Below are positions 1-5,998 of a DNA stretch of 6,753 bases, piece after piece. The translations under genes and the position numbers were made by a program. The DNA lies in contig JABGPX010000577.1 of the NCBI GenBank assembly GCA_018644745.1, positions 1-6,753 on the forward strand, in the 5' to 3' direction. The notes beneath the pieces were generated by a model, which had not been told where the DNA came from, did not search any database, and was given only the letters and a program-made list of their open reading frames with translations. The stretch is from Spirochaetales bacterium (GTDB lineage Bacteria; Spirochaetota; Spirochaetia; ARS1246). Each line of letters begins with the position of its first letter. Positions within the stretch are counted from its first letter, which is position 1.

Positions 1-18
1 TAAATTTAATAATAAATT

Positions 19-47
19 TTGCCTTTCTGACACAGAATGATTAGATT
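19..47 (+). promoter_or_regulatory. Possible sigma-70-type promoter of the DOMON gene
   Basis: TTGCCT (19-24) and TAGATT (42-47) each match four of six consensus positions and are separated by exactly 17 bp. An AT-rich tract (1-20) precedes them. Transcription would begin near 54, giving a leader of about 30 nt. Both boxes are weak and were found by eye, so this is only a candidate. Confidence 0.3.
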
Positions 48-56
48 CCCAAGTGA

Positions 57-79
57 CATACGAAAGTATGAAGGAGAGG
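57..79 (+). promoter_or_regulatory. Small GAAA-loop hairpin next to a strong Shine-Dalgarno
   Basis: CATAC (57-61) and GTATG (66-70) form a perfect 5-bp stem closed by a GAAA tetraloop, a GNRA-type loop. It is followed directly by AAGGAGAGG (71-79), a strong ribosome-binding site 4 nt before the ATG at 84. The hairpin does not cover the binding site, so it would more likely protect the 5' end of the message or keep the site open than block it. That role is inference. Confidence 0.45.
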
Positions 80-83
80 TACT

Positions 84-638
84 ATGAAAAAGACATTTAC
101 AATGATTACACTTGTGTTACTTACTGCGGCGATAGCGTTCGCAGGAGGTGATGAAGAAGAAGCATCGGAAAGCATGGTTTTGCCGGGGTATTCGCAAGCC
201 GGAAACGATTCACATTCCTTTGATTTCCAATGGCAGGTTGATGGAGATAGTTTAAACGTACAGATTATGGCTCCCACCACCGGATGGATAGCGCTGGGAT
301 TTGATCCTTCTAATAAGATGGCGGACGCAAACATACTCATCGGGTATGTGGCGGACGGAAAGGCATTTTTGAGAGACGATTACGGAATAGGCCAGGTAAA
401 ACATGGACCCGATACCGCCGAAGGCGGAGAGGAAAACTTCTCCAACCTCGACGGTGGAGAGGCCGACGGAGGTACCATGCTGAGCTTTACGATCATGCTG
501 GATTCCGGCGACGCATATGACAAAGTGCTGGAAGAAGGAAAAACTTACAAAATAATCTACGCGTATGGTCCTAATGGGAAAGATGATTTCGGATCATACC
601 ACACAAAAACCCGAGGCTCCTTCGAAGTCACCTTGTAA
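84..638 (+). CDS. Exported DOMON-domain protein, possible heme b carrier
   Basis: A 184-residue protein. Residues 1-20 are a clear signal peptide: two lysines, a hydrophobic stretch, then AFA before cleavage at about residue 20. There is no cysteine, so it is not a lipoprotein. The mature protein starts with a Gly-Gly and acidic linker (21-30). Residues about 45-182 look like one DOMON domain, a beta-sandwich that binds heme or sugar. The signature GWIALGFDP (67-75), followed by KMADANILIGYV (78-89), is typical. In heme-binding DOMON proteins such as cellobiose dehydrogenase and AIR12, a Met and a later His are the axial ligands; M79 and H173 (in SYHTKTRG) sit at plausible positions. No membrane cytochrome b561 domain is fused, so any redox partner would be separate. 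The start is fixed by the strong ribosome-binding site at 71-79. It is a single-gene unit ending in a terminator. The DOMON call is firm; heme binding is inference. Confidence 0.85.
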   Translation: MKKTFTMITLVLLTAAIAFAGGDEEEASESMVLPGYSQAGNDSHSFDFQWQVDGDSLNVQIMAPTTGWIALGFDPSNKMADANILIGYVADGKAFLRDDYGIGQVKHGPDTAEGGEENFSNLDGGEADGGTMLSFTIMLDSGDAYDKVLEEGKTYKIIYAYGPNGKDDFGSYHTKTRGSFEVTL

Positions 639-664
639 CTTCTCACTCACATTAGAAAAAAGAC

Positions 665-703
665 CGCGGCAGGCGTCTTAAGTGATGTCTGTCGCGTTTT
701 TTT
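665..703 (+). terminator. Intrinsic terminator after the DOMON gene
   Basis: Positions 665-677 pair with 684-696 in a 13-bp stem (three G-U pairs, no mismatch) around a 6-nt loop (678-683), followed directly by seven T residues (697-703). It starts 26 nt after the DOMON stop codon. This is a textbook Rho-independent terminator and isolates the DOMON gene from the two-component operon. Confidence 0.9.
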
Positions 704-706
704 GTC

Positions 707-736
707 CTTCACCCAATCTTCACACTAATCCTTCAG
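707..736 (+). promoter_or_regulatory. Putative operator: CTTCAC direct repeats, 11-bp period
   Basis: CTTCAC occurs at 707-712 and again at 718-723, exactly 11 bp apart; a related CTTCAG lies at 731-736, 13 bp further. The first two also share a following A/T-rich AAT. OmpR/PhoB-family regulators bind as head-to-tail dimers to direct repeats spaced about one helical turn (10-11 bp). The site lies 74-103 bp before the start of just such a regulator, upstream of a -10-like box, so autoregulation is a reasonable inference. The third copy is off-register and may not count. Confidence 0.5.
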
Positions 737-758
737 AATCTACATCTATCAATGCTAT

Positions 759-764
759 CATAAT
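759..764 (+). promoter_or_regulatory. Possible -10 box of the two-component operon
   Basis: CATAAT matches five of six positions of the -10 consensus. No good -35 sits 16-18 bp upstream (the region reads GAATCT), which fits a promoter that depends on an activator bound at the upstream repeats. An overlapping TATCAT at 756-761 is an alternative -10. Confidence 0.35.
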
Positions 765-809
765 AATTGGTCAGCTGATTTAGGCTGAAGTGATAGGAGA
801 GATGGCACA

Positions 810-1493
810 ATGGCTAAAATATTCCTGGTAGAGGACAATGATAATCTCCGCGAGGCCGTGGCCGGCTATCTGGTACTTGATGGCCATGAAGTCGTCGAGT
901 TTTCGAGATTCAGAAGATTCCACGACGCTGTGGAGAAAGGGAAACCGGATCTGATGATATTGGATGTCATGCTTCCGGATGGAGACGGATTTCTCGTCGC
1001 TAAGAAACTCAGTGAAACCCAGAATATACCGGTGATATTCATGACCGCAAAAGCTACTGAATCCGATCGTATTACAGGCTTCGAGATTGGCGCGGACGAT
1101 TACATCGTAAAGCCATTCTCGCCAAAGGAACTTACATTGCGTGTTAAAGCGGTGCTTCGGAGAACTGCGCCTGGAGAAGAACCGAAACAAAACAGCTGGG
1201 AACTTAACGGCAATGAATTACAAATACTCGATGACGCACATCAGGTGCTGCACGACGGCGAGAATATCCAGCTTACCGCGGCCGAATGGAAAATCCTTAC
1301 ACATCTCGCCGACAGAGCCGGCATCGTCGTGGAACGCACTCATCTTCTCACGGAAAGCCTGGATTATATCGCCGAAGGCTCTGAGAGAACAATCGATACA
1401 CACATAAAAAACATTCGCTCCAAGCTTGGGTCAGCAGAATGGATCGAAACTATTCGCGGTTTTGGATACCGATTTTCCGGTAAAGCCAAGTGA
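810..1493 (+). CDS. OmpR/PhoB-family response regulator
   Basis: A 227-residue cytoplasmic transcription factor, the usual length for the family. The receiver domain (about 2-115) has every key residue: acidic pair E8-D9, phosphoacceptor D52 in ILDVMLPDGDG, T79 and K101 in the KPF motif. The C-terminal winged helix (about 128-223) includes LTAAEWKIL (155-163), the recognition-helix stretch ERTIDTHIKNIRSKLG (192-207) and the closing wing IRGFGYRF (215-222). Phosphorylation by the adjacent kinase should promote dimerisation on direct-repeat DNA. The start is supported by AGGAGAGA (795-802), 7 nt before the ATG. The stop overlaps the kinase start, so the two are cotranscribed and probably translationally coupled. 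The CTTCAC repeats upstream are its likely own binding site. The signal and regulon cannot be read from the sequence, so no gene symbol is given. Confidence 0.95.
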   Translation: MAKIFLVEDNDNLREAVAGYLVLDGHEVVEFSRFRRFHDAVEKGKPDLMILDVMLPDGDGFLVAKKLSETQNIPVIFMTAKATESDRITGFEIGADDYIVKPFSPKELTLRVKAVLRRTAPGEEPKQNSWELNGNELQILDDAHQVLHDGENIQLTAAEWKILTHLADRAGIVVERTHLLTESLDYIAEGSERTIDTHIKNIRSKLGSAEWIETIRGFGYRFSGKAK

Positions 1494-2770
1494 AAACTAT
1501 ATTTTTCAGAACCCTACTATCATTTGTTGCGGCGCTGCTGATCTTTCTGGCGATCCTCTCAGCATTTCTTTTTTTAGGCTTTGACCGTTCCCAAAGCACT
1601 TGGGCCGAGAATAAGGTTCTTGAAACACATGAGAATGTAACCCGTTATCTTGCCGATCCTGAAACCTCGGGAGTTTCATTCCCCCAATCGATCTCCGTTT
1701 TTATCTACAATACTCGTCAGGAACTGATATTCAGCAATCGGGGCGCCGGACGAAACCGCGGGTTCGGAGAGGACGGCGATACGAAGAAGGTGATTGTTGA
1801 CGGCAAGCTACTAGGGTACTACCACATTGGTAATCTCAGCTTTCAGAACGATCTGTCTAATCAGCAATTTATAACGTCGATGACGCGGGTGCTCTGGATC
1901 GGCGCACTGGTGTCCTGCGTTATTTCGGCAATATACGCGCTGTTCTTTTCAAGGAGCCTATCAAAACCTGCCAGAACGGTCGCGAAAGGAATTCGCCGGC
2001 TTGCCGAAGGAAATCTGGAAGAAAATTTACCAGAATCCGGTGCCGATGAGATAGCAGATATCGCAAATGCCGCGAATGATCTCCGAAAACAATTGCTGAG
2101 GGAGCGGCGGCTACGAACCCAATGGGCCCAGGATGTTGCTCACGACCTCAGAACTCCTATCTCCGCTCTGAAGGCCCAATTTGAGGGCATACGCGATGGG
2201 GTACTTCCGTTGAACATTAGCAGAATTGAGCAGAACATGGGAGAAATAAACCGGGTGGAAACCCTCATAAATGATCTGCAAGAACTCATGCAGTTGGAGA
2301 CGCCGGAAATAGTTCACACTCTCGAGCCGGTCGACCTGTCGAATATTCTGGCGGATCTTGTCGAGGCATTCTCCTTCGAGGCGGAAAAAAAAGGAATCAC
2401 GATTTATCAGGACAGCCGCTCCCGGCCCATAACAATCGATGCAGGCCTAGTTTTCCGGGCGTTCTCAAATGTCATGTCTAATGCTGTAAGGCACACCGAC
2501 GCGGACGGCACCATCAGCATATCAAGCAGACCGGAAAAAAACGGAGTAACCGTCGCATTCGAAAACACCGGCGATGTTATTCCTGAGGATGAGCTGGGCA
2601 AGGTTTTTGATAGATTGTTCAGAGGGGACCGGGCGAGGAATACACCAGGGTCGGGTCTCGGACTTACCATCGCCCGGCAAATCGTTGAGCTTCACGGTGG
2701 AACAATTGATATTTCGAGCACCGTCGGGAATGGAACTTTTGTTCAGATCTGGTTACCTTCAGGTTCCTAG
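1490..2770 (+). CDS. Membrane sensor histidine kinase (HAMP, HisKA, HATPase)
   Basis: A 426-residue kinase that should phosphorylate the regulator encoded just before it. It starts at a GTG overlapping the regulator's TGA by 4 bp (GTGA), with no strong ribosome-binding site, so translational coupling is likely. Membrane segments lie at about 8-30 and 134-153, enclosing a roughly 100-residue extracytoplasmic sensor region with no domain I recognise. A HAMP linker follows (about 154-205). The HisKA domain has phosphoacceptor H218 in DVAHDLRTP (215-223). The ATPase domain has an N box (N327, N331), a G1 box reading ENTGDVIP (358-365), an F box (F373, F377) and a G2 box GSGLGL (387-392). G1 has Asn instead of the usual Asp, a form seen in many active kinases. 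The catalytic set otherwise looks intact. The stimulus is unknown. Confidence 0.94.
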   Translation: MKTIFFRTLLSFVAALLIFLAILSAFLFLGFDRSQSTWAENKVLETHENVTRYLADPETSGVSFPQSISVFIYNTRQELIFSNRGAGRNRGFGEDGDTKKVIVDGKLLGYYHIGNLSFQNDLSNQQFITSMTRVLWIGALVSCVISAIYALFFSRSLSKPARTVAKGIRRLAEGNLEENLPESGADEIADIANAANDLRKQLLRERRLRTQWAQDVAHDLRTPISALKAQFEGIRDGVLPLNISRIEQNMGEINRVETLINDLQELMQLETPEIVHTLEPVDLSNILADLVEAFSFEAEKKGITIYQDSRSRPITIDAGLVFRAFSNVMSNAVRHTDADGTISISSRPEKNGVTVAFENTGDVIPEDELGKVFDRLFRGDRARNTPGSGLGLTIARQIVELHGGTIDISSTVGNGTFVQIWLPSGS

Positions 2771-2792
2771 AATCCCTTCGCTTCTGTATACT
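2764..2792 (+). promoter_or_regulatory. Possible promoter abutting the topB start codon
   Basis: TATACT (2787-2792) matches five of six -10 positions; 17 bp upstream lies TTCCTA (2764-2769), a weak -35 with three of six. The -10 ends only 10 nt before the ATG at 2803, so a transcript from here would begin at about 2799-2803 and have almost no leader. The -35 overlaps the end of the kinase gene. Confidence 0.35.
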
Positions 2793-2802
2793 TTTTTCAA
2801 TT

Positions 2803-4887
2803 ATGAAATCACTGGTTCTTGCTGAAAAACCCAGCGTCGGTAAAGAGATTGGCAGAGTACTGGAATGCTCGAACAGGCAGAAAAGCCACTGGGAAAACAG
2901 CAGTTACATTGTTACATGGGCGATGGGACATCTGGTTGAACTGGCCGAGCCATCCGCGTATAGCGAAAAGTACAAGAAATGGTCCCTTGACGACCTGCCG
3001 ATGCTTCCCGGGCAGATGAAGTATAAGGTAATACGTCGATCTTCCCAGCAGTTCCGGGCGATAAAGGAGCTTCTTCACCGTAAGGATATCAACCAGGTGA
3101 TAATCGCCACCGACGCAGGACGTGAGGGAGAGCTGGTCGCCCGTCTGATTATGCGTCTGGGTGGATGGAAAGGGGAATACAAAAGACTCTGGATCAGCTC
3201 ACAAACCGATTCGGCAATTAAGGCTGGCTTTGCCGGCCTTAAGCCGGGAAAAGCATACGACAATCTATTTCACGCCGCAGAGTGCAGGGCGGAAGCCGAC
3301 TGGATCGTCGGCCTTAACATCTCCCGGGCTCTCAGCTGCAAATTTGACGCGCGGTTATCGGCGGGCAGAGTTCAGACACCCACCCTCGCCATGATCGTCA
3401 CGAGAGAGAAAGAGATAAAGGGCTTCGTGCCTGTTCCCTACTGGACTGTCTCCGCGGATTTGGGGATGTTCACCGGACTCTGGCAAAGCCCGAACGGAAA
3501 CAGCCGGATCAGTAACGATAAGGCCGCCGGCGATATCGCCGCGAAAGTATCGGGAAAATCTGGCGTAATAATCTCTGTTGATCGAAAGAAAAAAAGCGAG
3601 CCGCCGCCGTTGGCCTTTGATTTAACCGCTCTGCAGCGGGAAGCCAATGTGCAGCTTGGATTTTCAGCGAGAAAAACCCTGCAGGTCCTCCAAGGGCTCT
3701 ATGAGAGGCATAAGTACGCCACCTATCCCCGAACCGATTCACGTCATATTACCGAAGATATGGAACCGACTCTTCCGGCTCGTCTTCAAGCAATAACAAA
3801 TACCCCCTTCGGCGGCACTGTAAGCCAAATCAGAAAAAAGCCCATAAAGCCGGGAAAGCGATTTATAGATGGAAGTAAAGTCAGTGACCACCACGCGATA
3901 ATTCCCACGGAAGAACCGGTAGATCTCAGCCGCCTCGATGCTGATGAACGATCCCTTTGGACCATGATCGCACGCCGATTCCTCGCCGTACTGTCACCGC
4001 CATATTTATATGAAACAACCAAGTTGATCGTGGAGATAAACGGGGAACGGTTTGCAGCACACGGATCCTCGGTTACTGATCCCGGTTGGCGCAGAGTCGA
4101 AAGCTATCGGGCCGATTCGGGAGGCGAGGAGATTCACGAGCAGACTTTAGGCAAAAGAGAAAAGGGTGAAACTGTAATCGCCGAAAAAGTGAAAGCAAAG
4201 CAGAGCTTTTCAAAGCCGCCGGCAAGGTACACCGAGGCAACGCTGCTCGGGGCCATGGAAAATCCCGGTAAGTTCATCAAGAGCAAGGAACTCAAGGAGT
4301 CAATTTCCCGCGGAGGATTAGGCACTCCTGCCACAAGGGCGGAAATAATTGAAAAACTGATCTCGAGCGGTTATATCGAACGGGAGGGAAAATCCCTACA
4401 ACCCACGCCGCGAGGCACAGAACTTCTTGAGCTTATTCCGGGTCCGCTCAGATCACCGGTTCTCACCGCGGAGTGGGAGCAGAGACTTGTCCAGATAGAG
4501 AAAGGCAGGGAGAGCGCCGGGAAATTCTCGCAAGACATTAGGAAAAACGCTGTAGATCTGGTAGCCGAAGTGAAGAACAGCTCGGCGGAGTATAAGCCGA
4601 AAAATACTACAGGAAAATCATGTCCTTTGTGCGGTAAACCGTTGATGACTTTGCGGTCGGGAAAAGGACGAAACGGCGGAGAAAAGCTCGTATGTCACTC
4701 TCTCGCGTGCGGATACGAAGAAGAGCCGGTTAGAGATAGCGGCGGAAGAGGGAGCAGGCCCTCGCACCAGGAACGGAGTACGGCAAGACGCTATATGGGC
4801 GAATACGGAGCCAAAGGGAGCGAAACATCCACATTCGCTGATCTTCTGAAGGCGTCGCAGAAAAACAAGAGGAAAAAGGACTCCTAA
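2803..4887 (+). CDS. topB: DNA topoisomerase III (type IA)
   Basis: A 694-residue type IA topoisomerase that cuts and passes single DNA strands, used to resolve recombination and replication intermediates. The Toprim domain (about 1-150) opens with KSLVLAEKPSVGKEI, carrying the catalytic Glu E8, and has TDAGREGE (103-110). The active-site Tyr is Y308 in TYPRTDSR (307-314). Other family blocks are SAGRVQTPTL (186-195), SDHHAIIPTE (361-370) and GLGTPATRAEII (505-516). A C-terminal four-cysteine zinc motif (C607, C610, C631, C636) is followed by a basic tail (about 640-694). Length is near that of the Bacillus enzyme and a little above the E. coli one. The ATG is fixed by the conserved N-terminus, yet no Shine-Dalgarno precedes it. 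It lies 32 bp after the kinase stop and 12 bp before dus. The protein appears complete. Confidence 0.96.
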   Translation: MKSLVLAEKPSVGKEIGRVLECSNRQKSHWENSSYIVTWAMGHLVELAEPSAYSEKYKKWSLDDLPMLPGQMKYKVIRRSSQQFRAIKELLHRKDINQVIIATDAGREGELVARLIMRLGGWKGEYKRLWISSQTDSAIKAGFAGLKPGKAYDNLFHAAECRAEADWIVGLNISRALSCKFDARLSAGRVQTPTLAMIVTREKEIKGFVPVPYWTVSADLGMFTGLWQSPNGNSRISNDKAAGDIAAKVSGKSGVIISVDRKKKSEPPPLAFDLTALQREANVQLGFSARKTLQVLQGLYERHKYATYPRTDSRHITEDMEPTLPARLQAITNTPFGGTVSQIRKKPIKPGKRFIDGSKVSDHHAIIPTEEPVDLSRLDADERSLWTMIARRFLAVLSPPYLYETTKLIVEINGERFAAHGSSVTDPGWRRVESYRADSGGEEIHEQTLGKREKGETVIAEKVKAKQSFSKPPARYTEATLLGAMENPGKFIKSKELKESISRGGLGTPATRAEIIEKLISSGYIEREGKSLQPTPRGTELLELIPGPLRSPVLTAEWEQRLVQIEKGRESAGKFSQDIRKNAVDLVAEVKNSSAEYKPKNTTGKSCPLCGKPLMTLRSGKGRNGGEKLVCHSLACGYEEEPVRDSGGRGSRPSHQERSTARRYMGEYGAKGSETSTFADLLKASQKNKRKKDS

Positions 4888-4899
4888 CGGAAACCAGGT

Positions 4900-5895
4900 A
4901 TGGCAAACGCCGGCTTTTGGCAATCGCTGAACATTCCTTTTACAGTTCTCGCACCCATGGAAGACGTGACTGATACGGTATTTCGGCAGCTCATTTCTGC
5001 CTGGGGAGCGCCCGATGTCTATGTTACGGAATTCGTTAATGTGGATGGCATGTGCTCCGCCGGCCGGGATGCGGTAATTCACCGGCTGAGACATTCGGAA
5101 ATCGAGCGACCACTGGTGGCTCAGATCTGGGGCCTGAAACCTGAAAATTTCAAGACCGCCGCCGGCGATATACGCGAAATGGGCTTTGCCGGTATTGATA
5201 TAAACATGGGCTGTCCGGTGAAAAAGATCGTAAAAACCGGTGCATGCTCCGCACTTATCGAGAATCCTTCCCTCGCGGAGGAGATGATCATCGCGACGAA
5301 AGAAGGTGCAGGTGACCTGCCGGTGAGTGTAAAAACACGAATCGGCTTTAAAAAGAGGAAGACCCTCGAATGGACCGGCTTCCTTCTAGAGCATGATATC
5401 GCCGCATTGACCGTTCACGGCCGGATTTCCAAAGATATGTCTGACGTCCCGGCAGATTGGAACGAAATAAAGAGAGTTGTCGGACTCAGAAATGAAATGG
5501 AAATCTCAACGTTGATTATAGGAAATGGGGATATAGAAAACCGGGGTCAGATCGGCGCATTCCACAATGAATACGGCGTCGATGGGGTTATGGTAGGAAG
5601 AGGGATATTTGTCAATCCTTTGCTTTTTCGCGAAGATGGCGGCGAGTACAGGAAGCTCTCCTTCGAAGAAAAGGCGGGGTATCTGAAACAGCACATCGCT
5701 CTTTACCGAGAAACCTGGGGCGACAAAAGAAACTTCAATGTGATGAAAAAATTTGTTAAGGTTTATATCCGTGGATTCAGCGGCGCCTCGACCCTGCGGG
5801 GACGGCTTATGGACACGAGCAGCTACGAGGATATGCAGGCGATATTGGAACTATCAATAAAGGAGACAGGACAGCTATTACGAAGACAGAAATAA
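4900..5895 (+). CDS. dus: tRNA-dihydrouridine synthase (FMN enzyme)
   Basis: A 331-residue flavoenzyme that reduces specific uridines of the tRNA D-loop to dihydrouridine, using FMN and NADPH. The TIM-barrel domain opens with LAPMEDVTDTVFR (17-29), the FMN-binding start. The catalytic Cys is C105 in INMGCPVKKI (101-110). K145 in VKTRIGF (144-150) and H173 in TVHGR (171-175) are FMN/tRNA-contact positions, and IGNGDI (207-212) with DGVMVGRGIF (228-237) forms the phosphate-binding end. The helical tRNA-binding domain is roughly 250-331. The length is normal. The substrate position cannot be assigned by eye, so only the generic symbol is used. The gene follows topB after 12 bp with a weak ribosome-binding site (GGA at 4889-4891), implying cotranscription. 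An inverted repeat that may act as terminator begins 40 nt after its stop. Confidence 0.94.
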   Translation: MANAGFWQSLNIPFTVLAPMEDVTDTVFRQLISAWGAPDVYVTEFVNVDGMCSAGRDAVIHRLRHSEIERPLVAQIWGLKPENFKTAAGDIREMGFAGIDINMGCPVKKIVKTGACSALIENPSLAEEMIIATKEGAGDLPVSVKTRIGFKKRKTLEWTGFLLEHDIAALTVHGRISKDMSDVPADWNEIKRVVGLRNEMEISTLIIGNGDIENRGQIGAFHNEYGVDGVMVGRGIFVNPLLFREDGGEYRKLSFEEKAGYLKQHIALYRETWGDKRNFNVMKKFVKVYIRGFSGASTLRGRLMDTSSYEDMQAILELSIKETGQLLRRQK

Positions 5896-5934
5896 GGGTA
5901 TCTCTATTAACTGCTATTTTACCTTACGGCAATA

Positions 5935-5996
5935 CGAAAAACCCCGATTTTATGAGGGATTTCATTCGGTCAGTTCCATGTAATGGGGGTTTTTCG
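5935..5996 (+). terminator. 11-bp inverted repeat: terminator of dus or attenuator of SDR
   Basis: CGAAAAACCCC (5935-5945) pairs perfectly with 5986-5996, whose sequence is its reverse complement and contains GGGG followed by five T. The loop is long (5946-5985), but CATT (5963-5966) can pair with AATG (5982-5985), and GG (5968-5969) with CC (5976-5977), which would stack on the outer stem. The A-run before and T-run after a GC core suggest an intrinsic terminator usable in both directions. Its 3' arm contains the G-run that is the only ribosome-binding candidate for the gene starting at 5999, so a regulatory role is also possible. Confidence 0.65.
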
Positions 5997-5998
5997 AT

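Noticed and set aside
780..1190. 136-codon open frame on the - strand
   Set aside because: Antisense to the receiver domain of the response regulator, and no recognisable protein motif.
2385..2392. Run of eight A in the kinase gene, a possible frameshift site
   Set aside because: The normal frame continues through an intact ATPase domain, and no downstream structure or meaningful alternative frame supports programmed slippage. A7 runs near 2535 and 3590 are likewise ordinary Lys codons.
2742..2762. Two TTCAG copies near the kinase 3' end, resembling the CTTCAC repeats
   Set aside because: They are 16 bp apart, not in 11-bp register, lack the final C and lie in coding sequence.
4618..5094. 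158-codon open frame on the - strand across the topB/dus junction
   Set aside because: It lies antisense to two strongly conserved genes, including the zinc motif and FMN-binding start, and its own translation shows no recognisable domain.
5896..5934. Search for a promoter of the dehydrogenase between dus and the inverted repeat
   Set aside because: AT-rich stretches occur, but no pair of boxes with acceptable spacing was convincing.
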